From positions 27,814,940-27,878,939 of the forward strand of contig CM075940.1 of NCBI GenBank assembly GCA_038030265.1: 64,000 nucleotides of DNA, in the 5' to 3' direction. Within the stretch, counting starts at the first letter, position 1; each line of letters opens with the position of its first letter. Positions 22,468 to 34,800 of this stretch are shown piece after piece. The translations under genes were made by a program, and so were the position numbers. The DNA is from Corythucha ciliata. Taxonomy: Eukaryota; Arthropoda; Insecta; Hemiptera; Tingidae. The notes below the pieces were generated by a model. It did no database searches and had not been told where the DNA came from. It worked only from the letters and a program-made list of their open reading frames with translations.

Positions 22468-22494
22468 TCTCTCCCTCAACGGTTGAGGGAGAGA
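22468..22494. repeat. 27-bp near-perfect palindrome (13-bp arms, 1-bp centre)
   Basis: TCTCTCCCTCAAC is followed by one G and then its exact reverse complement GTTGAGGGAGAGA. Such a palindrome is unlikely by chance in this composition and may be a foldback-element core or a dimeric protein site. Confidence 0.6.
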
Positions 22495-25400
22495 GTCATG
22501 TCCCTTCCCATCCTCACACCCACTCACCAAAGGTTTTTTCTTGCTGTATTTTTTGCTGATGTAGCTCAACTCTCAGAGTCGGATCTTGATACATAGATCA
22601 ATGGGTGAAAGAGGGGGGGGGGGCGTTGGCAATGAAGGACATAATTTACCACCATCGGCATCGGTGCATAATTCGCCACACTTGTTTTTGGTAACGTTTC
22701 CAATTATGAGAAGTTTGCCTTTTCACGAATGAAGGGCGAATTTTGATAAAAAAATTTATTTACTCGGAAAATTCACGAACTAATTTTATATGATGCGGTA
22801 GCTGTGAGACTCTAACGAACCCCTTCCATTTGAATCAGGCCTATTCGCCCTCACTGTCCACAGTGACTGGACTGTCTTCGATGGGGCTTAAAAGATCACT
22901 TTTTAATGACCGACATTCCGTTCGACGTCAAAGATTGGTCGATCTGGTTTGTCAGGATGGCCTACACTCATTCCAAGACGACCAATTTAGGGAATGGGGT
23001 AATTGAGGAATTACCACTAGACTGTCCCGTCACTGCACCGCCAACTTTTTTACCAAATTAATGAATCAAACAAACCTAATTAACCTCATAAGAATAAAGG
23101 CAGGGGATCGATGAAAAAGATCAATAGCGGATGGAAAAAACGTATGACAAGACAAAAATTTTCACACAGCCTCCCAAGCCCCCCCCCCGTACCACCCCCC
23201 CCCGCCCACCACAAACCCGCCCCGGAAGCATGAGCTAATTGGTATCGAAGTTCAATGCAATAAAGACCACAGAAAACTGGCCTGCCGTGCAAATATTGAT
23301 ATTCGATGCTGAGGGCGGCAAAGGGTTGATTGTAGAGAATGGAAACGCAAGCGCCCCTCTTGAACGACTTCCCCTTTACCAACTAGACTGCTTCTCAGTC
23401 ATGCCCTAACCCTTGGGTGTGTCGTAGGACTCAAAAAAAAAAAAAAAAAAAAATTTGAATGATGGACTTAAATTCAGGTAGGGCCCAGCAACAGTTTATT
23501 CAATTCAATTTTTATATTATTTACAATAAAATTAACTTGAGCCTCATCGGGTATTTAATAAACTCAGACGCTTCCCACTCAGCATCACGCTGTAACAAAT
23601 TTATTTATATTACTCAACATATTGTGTCAGACAAAGAAAAATACCATGTTTTGTTTGTTTTTGATGTCAAGAATACAAGAAATGACCTTTCAACCAAAAA
23701 TTCTGTTTGGAGCGTGTATGTTTTCAGTTTAATTTAGCATGATTAATCTCTGTACAGAATGAGAAGTTTCCGTTTCACGCACCCCTAAATGGGGCATTGT
23801 TTACTTCTAAATAGGCCGGTAAAGCGGAACCTCCCAGCCGGAGAAGGAGAGTGTTGAATGTTTTCTCTCTTTACTGTAAAGTCCCAAAAATGTTTACTTC
23901 AACAATATCATTTTCTATATTTATTTACTTCTTTAAAAGCCACAGAAATTGAAGCGAAAAGTCTTACTTCGTCGAAATTTCAAGCATGCTCTTTTTTCTA
24001 AACTATTTTATTTATTTTTTGTAGAGAGAAGAAAAAAGAAGCTAAACAATGTAAATAAATAAATAAGTTATGGTTCCATCAATTCCTAGAAGGTGGGTTT
24101 GTTAAGGTTCTGGGAAATTCGCAACAAAAAATTCTCTCCAAAGAGCGATGTTTCGTACAACGTATAGAAAAAAAAGAAGGGGGAGGGTCCTCAACTTTCA
24201 ACATTTCGGGTGCGATCGTGTCAAAGATGTATGATTAAACAAACTCCTGGTACATTTTTGACATTGACGAACAAAGGGCTTGTGGGGGGGGGGGAGTTGC
24301 AAGAAAAAATACGTTTTAGCTAATTGATAATGCAAAATTAGGAAAAAACAAACATTGCATAAACCTCTCAGCTCCCTGTAAGCCTTCCTCTGAACCTTTG
24401 ATGGAAAACATCTAGAATTACAGCCTTTTCAAAGTTCATTTGTAAACAAGAATTCTTTGAAGACCCTACGACCTAATTAGTTAATTCACTTTCAAGTTCA
24501 GATCTCCTTCCCTTTCCCAACCTACTTTGAGGTGCGGGATTCCTTCACTGAACTCGTCAATGAAATATTTTGTTTCACTATGGAAAGGTGGCGAGTTTTC
24601 CCTTCATCCTAAAAACTCAATTATCACATTTGAGATGAATTGGCAAGGGGAGGGGTCACGTATTTTTCAAATAATATAAAATGCTTTCGTTGCGGGGGTA
24701 GAATCTCGTGAAAGAATGTCATAATTTCAAGTATTCATTCCATTCGACTAAACCATAAAAGAAAAGTAGAGTGTGATGTTTGAGGAGAGCTGAAGGGCTA
24801 AACCCCTATCGAGTCACGTCCTTTACTTTTCTTAGAATTGTCTCTGATAATGGAATGTGGCGTGAGTGTGAGCACCACCCTCAACATACCATACACATCG
24901 CCAATGCCATTTAACAAAATTTGACTTTCAACCCCGCCTCCCCTCTTGTTCACATCATCGTTCACCTTAAGTTTTTAAACTTAAACAAAGTGTTACTTAA
25001 ATTAATGATGTTCAATTCAGTACCAGAAGGCTCCTCTAACGACCCCACCCCCCATCTCCTATAGAGAGTAATAACAGCGAATAATGTGCTGGTTGGTTTT
25101 GTCGATAATTACTGTAATGATGTGGAAGATTTCGATGTTTACGAAGTTCTAATTTCACGTTGTAAATTACAGCCAGTTGTGAAAACGATAGATCTGCGTA
25201 GTTATCCAAAGCGGTAAATAAACCATCTCCCCTTTCTCTACATGTCCTCCTTAACTTTCCTGTGAAAGAATTTTGACAGTTTTCGTTATCGAGGTAAAAC
25301 TGTAATGGGGATGGGGTCCTCTTCCACGCGGACGTTGAAACACTGTCAACACTCTCTCCGTTCCATGTGCCCTTTCATAATTTGCGATTCAAACTCTGAC

Positions 25401-25775
25401 AAAAAAAAAAAAGTGTGAAAAGAAGATGCTAACCGACTTTTAAGCTTGTTAAAGACTTACTTAGGGGTAAAGCTTGGAAGCCCGAAAGAGATTAAGCTTA
25501 ACTGAAATCATAAAGATTACTTTATTTGTTCGCCTCTAAAAAATTACAATCGTGGGTTTTAATTAAAACGGCGAGCGATGAAAAAAAAAATGTGCCAAGT
25601 TGAAAATTCTGGGAAAAAAATATTGGAAACTGCTATTCTTAAGAATGTGCCTAGTTAGTAAGAGGCCTGTCAGTGTCCTCAACTCTCCTCATTTTTAATG
25701 CATGACTGCTCGGATACTAAAGGGAATATAATCTACCTTTCGCTTGTTTTTTTTTTTGTTTTTTTTTCCTTCCAG

Positions 25776-25821
25776 GTGCACCCGTGGTGTCATTCACGGA
25801 GCATTTCATTTAAAAGACAAG
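25776..25821 (+). other. Orphan exon-like segment
   Basis: A long pyrimidine tract and TTCCAG precede this 46-nt segment, and an ideal GTAAGA donor follows it. All three frames are short, so it could be a non-coding 5' exon, perhaps of the calcium channel 20 kb downstream. It may also be chance. No transcript evidence is available here. Confidence 0.25.
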
Positions 25822-28800
25822 GTAAGAACGTTTCCCACTTCATTTTTACTTTGAGTGGTCCCGTGGGGGGGGGGGGGGTTGACACAAGAGTTTTTTTAGC
25901 TTAATGTGTGAAGCGAAATATCGAGCGATTTTGAAGGTGAGGATAAAAAAATAATCGAAAATTAAGCGATCTCGGAAAAGTCCTCGTGTTTACAGCAGAG
26001 AACCTATAAACCAGATGAACGCACCGCCATTTTTGGGGTGTCGATAGGCCCGAACTACTAGAGCTTCAACCAGCCAGCTTGGCCAGCTTTGTTGGCTTGG
26101 GCCAACTCCGCAATTCCCCCAAGATGGACGTTCACTCGTTTGTATAATAATTATAGTAGATTACATTACAAGACTAGTAAAGCGGTGCATTACCTACGAG
26201 GTTTTTGTTTGGCAGAAGAGGCTTTTTCTCTTTTGATAAAAAAAAAAACAATGTCTTAAGATATTTCTATAATAATGGAGGAGGTGATAACATTTCAACA
26301 AAGGTTACAGAAGGTTACAGAAGGTTATAGAAAACTGACATGTAATAGTATATTACATTACAAGTGCAGTACTTGGACTTTTACCTGCGTGTTTCTTGTT
26401 TGGCGTCCGAGGCGAAGCCAAGCCCTCTAAAAAAAACAAAAAAAAAAAAAAACACGAGCACGTGAATCGACCAAGTACGAGTGATGTAAGAAGACATTTT
26501 TCACGCGACAGCCGTTCGTAAATAATCAAGTGCCAAGTTTCAAGTCGGTTTACTAGCTCAGGAGCTCCGTGCTTCGAGCTGGCTGTTGCATGAGCGAACA
26601 TTAAGTAGATAACCTCAGGTGACGTTATCATGGTTTTAAAACCATCGGCCAAAAAAAATAATAACCACTTTTTCCCGGTGTTTAAATCTTAAAAATAAAC
26701 TAGGTATTAATATCTTTGTTTCCGTTGAGAAATTAATCTATTTGACATCTACAGCGTCATTTGTTAATAATCCGTATCTCTTGAAGATTATTGAAAATTG
26801 TGTTTTTTTTGTTTTTTTTTCAAAACAGTACGGAAAAAATCCTTTACCGTTCTGTTTTGAAAAAACAGTTCAGTAAAAAATGCTTAACCGACCTGTAAGG
26901 AAAAAGTCAACCTACCTGTCTAACTTCGGTAGTTAAAAGGACAAGTTACCAAGCATGTCGCGCGAAGTAAACTGTTCATGTCAGTTTTAAACCTTTACTG
27001 TACATTTTCCAAAAACTGAAGCTATAAAGTGCCAGGTTATGAAAAGTTCAACTTACCAGAACAATATGTCAACGTAATGGCAACTTACGAAGCAGGTAGC
27101 GCGAAAAAGTTAGTTTACGTTAAAAATATTTGCCCTGCCCCCTCTTCAGACAGTTCTTCGCCTTGTCACTTGTCTGTGATGGCCAGCGCCTCTCGACCAG
27201 AAAGAAGACGGTTTGTCGTTTAATTTTGCTAATTTTCACGTTTTCCTGATGAGGGGGAGGTATGAGGTAGGTCACAGTAGGCTCGGGCCTGCTGGTCTCT
27301 ATAGTCAACAGTGAACGGGCAGTCACTCACAGAAAATGTTTTGGTGACCGACAAATGAGTTTCGAGGATAATGTTGGTCATGTGGCTTCCAGAGCGAGAG
27401 CTGAAGCATAAAATGACTGTCATAGTGCCAATAGACTGCTCTTGTAGGAACGCCCAGCGGTCTAATATGAACCATAGTTTGGGAAAAAATGTCCATAGCA
27501 AAATGACATAGCAACCTCATAGCTCGTGGCATTTTCAATTTTTCACTTAGGCCCCTGGTCTCTCCGTAGCAGCGAGGATGACCACAACCCACTGGGCTCC
27601 CGGTCCCGAGTTGGACTGCCTCGAGGCCAAGAACACTTCAACAGCGGCGCCTTTCACAATCTTTTAAGGACCTAAAGTGTTAAACTTTGGAGAATTTTGG
27701 GGTACATTTTTTTCAAAATTATCAGATTTAGCACGCTGTTCATGAACCTTGCGAAGAACAAAAATCCGTTGCAAGAGATGAGACTTTGTCTGAGTTAAAT
27801 TCCTCTATTTTAGCATTGTTATCTAGTTGAGTCATTTAACCCGCGATCTTCACTTGAGAGCTCGTCTGCGGACACGGAGAGAGCCCATTTATTTAGAGAA
27901 ACTCTCGGCGGTGGTGTGGAATGAGGGAGGGTGCTCAGGAAGGATTCATGGGCTCAGACAAGCCTTGTTGACTGTAAGTTGTTACGTTCCCTCTCTCCAG
28001 TCTCACAATCATTTTATAAATTACTTAAAAAATAATTTTTTAAAAAAGTATTTTGACCGAGTTTTGCAACGTTATCGATTTCTAGATGGTGAAATACCAT
28101 ACACTTGATCATTCCAAGTGAGGAAAAAGCAAACAAAATAAATTAGTGCTATGATAATAAGAAAGGATTGATTTCTCAACGTACAAGAAAAGTTGGGCGA
28201 GAGCCAAGCGGTGGTGTGAGTTCATCTGGCGCCGCGGGACATAACCACTCCTACGTCACTTACAACCCCCGACCTTAGAATTTCCCTTTTGAAACTAGCT
28301 GAGCAACTTCCCCTCAGATAACACCAGAAATCTTGTATTATAAATGAGAAAGGAAACATACTGAATCCTTGTAATTAGAATCTTCCCCCGTCTTTTTTTT
28401 ATAACTCCTTGATTATAACAGCTATTATTCTCATACCCCCGTGAAATTTAAATAACCTCGAATATACCCGGGCCTTTCAGCTTTTCGCGAGCCGAATCAA
28501 CTTTTCCCATTTAAAATGTTAAAAGAGGGCTTTAAAGCGAAAATCGTTGCATTAATTACTGAGTCGAATATACTCCTATTACAATGGCTCCGATTTTTTT
28601 TTTATTATTTCATTTAATTATTTTGTTATTTAGCTTTCCGTCGCCTTTTCACAAGCTATGGCTAAAGGGTAACTATAATGGAAATGAGCGGCTGAATTTT
28701 CATGTTCCAATTAAAAATGAAGCGAGACCGCTTGAATCATTATTTCTTCTTCAAACAGGTGTCAGGTATCAATGTATTTTGAATGCACTGGTTTTTTGCC

Positions 28801-31800
28801 CTATACCTATATAATGACTTTTGGTAAATGAATATCGATCCAATCAGATTTTAATTGTCTCCTTCAATAATTTAAATTTGATATCTTTGTTAATGTGATG
28901 ATGCATAGTATCTGGGGGCTTCTTCTATAATTTTAACAACTTCTATAATGTTAACGACAGTAAGTCATATGCTTTCATTAACTAAATCGACAAAATTGAA
29001 TGAAATCAGATGATTGACTGTTGGTGTCAACTGTTGCTAATTTTATAGAATAGGCCCCCGGGCTTCGATTGTAAATTGAAATCATTTATTTCATTTCATT
29101 TTTATTTGTCACTCGAGTGTCTATTCAAAATTCGCTTAGTTCAAAGTGATTTTCATTGTCGTGTTTTATTTTCATTCGTTCTTTGAAATATTACTTCTTA
29201 AGTACTAACTGTTGAGCAACTCTCGCAACTTTTCATAAGCGGCGAACATACCTGCACGTCCATCGTTGATTTTTCTTTTATTAGCAAAACGCCCAGTAAG
29301 ACCTCTCGATTTACTTTGGAAACAACAGAATATATTATCGCTTGCTCCTCGGAAGAGAAAAATTTATATTCAAACCTCAATGTTACGTGAATAATAAGAA
29401 AGGTCAAGGGATACCTCGTAATGTAATTGTGTCCCACGGAGAGCGTGCTAACAATACCAAGACATCTTTTTCTTTTTTTGCGTATCCCCTATTGCCCTCT
29501 CCCTCACTTTTCGAAGAGCTTCCAGGCAAAAAAGGAGAATATTCAATGCTCATAAAACGATCGATGAGGCAAACACGAGGTGCCCAAGCCATGCGTAACG
29601 TCCAACCTAAACTCATTCGTGCATGATAGCACGCTAACATGTCCCTTGCCCATTGTCTTTCCCTTTTAACATCCCCAGCAGATTTAAAAACGAAATGCTC
29701 GTGTTTGTGTCAAACTATTAAGCGAGCGAAACAACAGTGGGTGTGAGGGGGGAAGGGGGCTCTTGATTTCCACGCTGAGCCAGCGTGTCTTCGGTGGCGA
29801 CTAAAAACACCAACAAACAAACAAAAACTCGGGGCATCGCTGTGGCTGTAAACTAACCGCACATAATTGATTTTTTTTTTTTTTTCATTTTCATAAATGA
29901 AAAAATGAATGAGATGCGACGCCCTAAGCCCCCTCCCCACCACAACCACACCAATCTCACGCTTTGTCTACAATATTATTTGGGTGTTACTTTGTATCTT
30001 TAGCATTAAACGCGGTGAGACGGTTCTCGAGTGGACAAAAAGTTTCTTTTATTTTTAGCTGACTGACTTAAAGGAGAGAGAGAGAGAGTACGAGTGAGAG
30101 AGATAGATATTTTTTAAAGCGTGACCTGAACGGTCTCACCGAGGCCCTGATTCATCCCCTCTTTATAAAGAAGCATTGCGAAAATCACAACCCTTTTTCG
30201 TTGAGCTGTCTACGTGATTTCCTTCGACCATATGGAAGGATAGTTTTGGGTTCAATCGGCGGTGGGTGGAGAGCTTTCAAGTTAAGTTCAGTGAATTTTC
30301 GAAGTACTTTGAGGAAAAGATGCCTGACTCAGCGTGAAAACACACGGAGAGGCTGAAACTTGACTACCATCCTTTCTTGATTGCCGTTTAACCAATCTAA
30401 TAGGGCGCCATGTTCGCGAGGAAGGGCTGGCGAGTAAATAAGATTATAATGAGTATGTGATGTTCCAAGCTGAACGCATCTCTCATGTACTCTCAATTAC
30501 ACCTCCCCCCTCCCATCTCTCTCAATCAAAACCATCCATACCACTGGAGGCTGCGTTTAAATTAATATTTCTTGATGGTTTTCAAATGCCTACACCCGCG
30601 GTACCTCCTAGTAACCAAAAACCCCTTCAAACCCCCCCCCCCCGCGCCTTACGTCCGTGATGGATATCGAGAAACGAAATTGAGCCTGTTAAGATTTGAT
30701 CGCCCCTACACGGCAATCAAAACCTTGCTGGTCTGTTCATACTTTCCATTCAATTACGTTTTCACTTCTCACGTTCTTATGAAGAATGGACACCGTCAAT
30801 ATTTTTAAAATAATGATTTTCTCGTTGAAAAAAAAAAAAAAAAACGAGTGCAGACGGCAGTTGCCACTTTCTTTTTCCAATTTCAATATCTCTTAATTCT
30901 TGGAGATACAATCCAATCTAAACGTTTCATCGGTGTCAGTCAGTTCCTTGTGAACGCCTGTTACCTGAAGCAGAAGCAGGACTTATTTTTACGCTATACA
31001 GCGTGATCGGCCTTTCGGGTAAATTCTTTCAAAACTGATATTCCTATATCAAGAGTACGATAATTTTGTTTCTTTGCTGGAAAACCTTGATTTACATTTT
31101 ATATTTTGCGTAAATTCAAATTATTTTACTCCCGTTTCATTCATTCATTGTTGATAAATTGGTTTTAATTTAGCAAATTAAGGTAAGTTTGATTTTAACA
31201 TCGATATTAGTATCTCGATGTATCGGTCATTTCGGGAGGCCGACAACGGGGCCAAAGAGGTTATATATTCAGGTGGACTGTTATCTACCCCCATCCAATG
31301 CAATCCTATGCAAATCGTGATAAGGTAACCCTTGTGTAACCTATACCTACATAAAAAAAGTTGGCCCCAATGTCCGGAACTCGGTAATTTCGTTAGAACG
31401 TAGACGATATCAATATCGATACATATAAGCGTCTACCCTGCGACCAGAAATTGATCTACATAATTATAACAGTATAATAGATTCTAACACTTCTTTAAGA
31501 AGTCGGCGCACCTATTCAAGTTATAGAACTCTGGCAGTGTTCTAAGATGAAATTTTTCATATTATTTCTACACTTTAGGAGCGTATCTAGTTATCTATTC
31601 AATCGAAAAGTTCATATATCAAGGAGGTGAATACAGTTAGAGTGACCAGACGTCCTACTTTCCCCGGATATGTCCCACTTTTTTGAGCGTCCGGGAACGT
31701 CCAGGCGCTTTTTTCAGGAGTCCGCGAGAAAAGGTCAAAAGTATACGTCCTACTTTTCGGTCTCAACTTGTGACGTCTGAGCGGGTCCAATTCCTAAAGT

Positions 31801-34800
31801 ATTTCACGTTCATCTTTAAGCAAAGCGGATCTTAGCCGCCAAGTCTTCATCAGGTCCCATTTCGCCCATCACAGTCCTGCATCAGCCCTGGTGAGCCGGG
31901 TTTCCTCCCTGTCTCGGTTTTACCAGGTCAGGTCGAAAACCTTCAAGAGCCTAGCCTTCGAAATTCGAAAGCCTATATATGAACGCCTTCGAGAGACTTG
32001 GGCAGCCTTCGTACGGCCCTCGAACCATCGCAATGTGACCGAAAACGCCAGACAGTAATGCCCGTGTTATTCTCGGGGCCTGAAATTTGTGTCAACCCCC
32101 TCCCCCCCTAAACGATCATTGCAGTTGAAAATGCCCCTGATCACGCGTTTCTCAAATTTTTCATCTTATTTCTACTCTTTTGGAGTGTATCTAATTATCT
32201 ATTAAATCGTATATGCATAGCTCGGCGTTTTTATTGAACGGTAGCGTTGAATGTGTTAACGCATTGTTCCTATAATTTCCGCTCCAAGTTGGCTCGATTC
32301 TTACACATTACCCGCGAGAAACGTGCCAACATTGTTGAATATCAAGCATATAGGAAATTGAATACCGCATCGTACTTTACGACTAAGTGAATTTTTTCGG
32401 AATGAATATTCGAACTAATTAATGCACTCGCCCTATTTGCGATATTCCCTATTTCATTGATACAGGAAATTCAAAGGGTTCGCATACAAAGTCCAATACA
32501 GCAGTGTATTTCAGAGGTTTTATATTAATTTCATCTCTTTTCAGCGGATGTTGCTTGCGTTTTAGGATCGATGTATCTAAATCTAAGAAATACTTGGAGG
32601 ATTCCAATTTTATTTGTCTGAGGGTGCTCTGAGGAGCAAGAAATTTTTTTTTTTAAAAAAAAGGTAATCAAAATACAAGCGTACTTCCACGTGAATGGAA
32701 ATATCTTAAAATAGTCTAAAATGACCTCTGAAAGCACTGCCTCCTCTCACCCAACAGGCTCTCACTGTCATCCATTGAACAACTATTTTCGTTCAATGTC
32801 TCTTTAAAAATCTACTTTAACGAATTATTTCATATCTGCAGGATGTTTCCCTTTGGTTTTCAGAAACTTTTAAGCTTGACAATGAAATATATAGGTACAC
32901 CGCTTCCTTTACACGGCCCAAAAACCCACAATTCCAGAACATCGCGCTGAATATTAGCGGTTTTGCCTTGTGTCAAAGCAGAACTGTAATTACGCCCTTT
33001 TAAAACCACGATACCCTCCCAAACCCGGTGCTTCTCCCTCTCCCCCCCCTCCTCCCACGAAAAACTTTTGTCATCGTGCTGTGCCTCAAATGATTTCCTG
33101 AGCTCTGCAGGTAACTCGTATTACTAATTATTCTTTGTAGTTGCTTGTTAGTTGGGGGACATTTCATGGAATGATATTGTATACGGTCCAAGTTTTATAA
33201 GGGCTGACAATGTTCGTCGTGGTTAGCGGAAAAAGGAGGAGGTTCAACAAAGATTGATACGAACGTTAAAAAAAAATCAGAATATTCACTTTTTCATCAC
33301 AACCATTTTTTGCTCTCTCTTTCGTTCAAGTCTCAACTCGTTAAATACTGTCGGCGTTCGCTTTGTATAAATGCTGAACCGACAGCTTTTATTAAGGCAA
33401 AAGTTCCACCTCTTGAAAAGGCTTAAGAGGGAATTTCGCCTCCTTTTTTCCTCTTCGAAAAGACTTTTTCCGTGGGTGTTGACGAGCTATTAAGGAGCAA
33501 TGGTAGGGAAATTAGTGAAATTGGGGGAAAGAGGCTTGGAAAAACTGACAACGTTTTGTCACAATGTTTTCATTTTGATCTTTCAGCAAATGTTGCGAAG
33601 TATAATCGCGTCATCAGCTCCAGTCATTTCGTTAATTTCTTTTAAAATATAAAGGTCTCACGTTCAGTTTTTTGTGAAACCATCACTTCACTTTATTGGC
33701 ATTGATCCTAATTATACTAATGGTGCTCATTGGATAGGAATTTTACTGAAAGTCTCTTTCGATTAGGGGCAAAATTGAAGAAATGTTTATACAATAATAA
33801 CGAGTTCTAATTAAGTAGTTCATTCTCTTCTTTTTCCTTCATAAATATTTATTTTGACTTTTAAAATTAGCCCTTGCACTAAACTACTGGAACGAAAATG
33901 GCAATTACTTTTTAACTTCTCGAGTACTGTCTGAATTGAAATAATATTAAAATGAAAAATATTTGTTCAAAGTGCGATTTTGAGGGTTTGAAATCGATCA
34001 CAAACCATGACAGAAACCACTTTTCCCCCCTATTTTCTCCAAATAAATATATCTAGTCAGAATTCGAACAAAGGTGTTTTCCAAGCTCTATATATCGATA
34101 TCGCTGATGGAAAATAATAAAATAATATAAAAGTTTGTCATAAACAACTATTTTCAAATATTTAATTTTGGGAGATTTTTATTAATCCCCCCCCCCCACA
34201 TACCCTCTCTCACATATATAAAAAAGTTTTCTAAATATTTCCAACCATTTTAAGCTCATTCAGTCCGAATAAACAGACATTTTAATTAATTCCATCTTTG
34301 CCTTTGGCACTCATTTGTCGTCTAGTCATCACGTTGTCTGCTTTAACACACAATTCAACTTTTTTTTTTTTTTTTTTGTTGAGAAGGTAACACACAGACA
34401 AAGCAAACTCCGGCGCAAATCCACTCTAATCCTCAATGTGACGCGTGTCACCGGTGAATGAGCTTCATGTGGTTAAGAGGAGGGTTTGAGAGAGAAGAGA
34501 CGAGCCGCTAAACCCAGTTTATCTCGCCCTTCTCTTTCAGCCAGTTGTTGTAGGGCTAGTGCTTTTTTGTTATCTCGTTTCATTAGTGCGGAAGCTTCCG
34601 ATAACAGTGAAAAATCGTTCAGAAAATATGGCTAAAGATAAAGATGTGTAATTTTTTGACACTAATTTTCTGTTTTTAGTCGACTCTGCTCCGCTATCAT
34701 AGGGTAGCGGGGTGAGGAGCTTTATTTTCCTCAGAAACTTGCCATTATTCGAGAAAGGATGCTTCTCACGTATCCTTCCTTCAAGATTTTCATCTGATCT

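Larger units (their letters stand above)
19862..25775. other. 3' UTR and intergenic DNA, no gene recognised
   Basis: Apart from the probable 3' UTR at the left, I see simple sequence, poly(T), poly(G) and poly(A) runs, and two short perfect inverted repeats (22298-22321 and 22468-22494). An open frame at 21887-22309 (140 codons) has no recognisable motif, and its AT-rich composition is like the surroundings, so I do not call it a gene. Confidence 0.5.
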
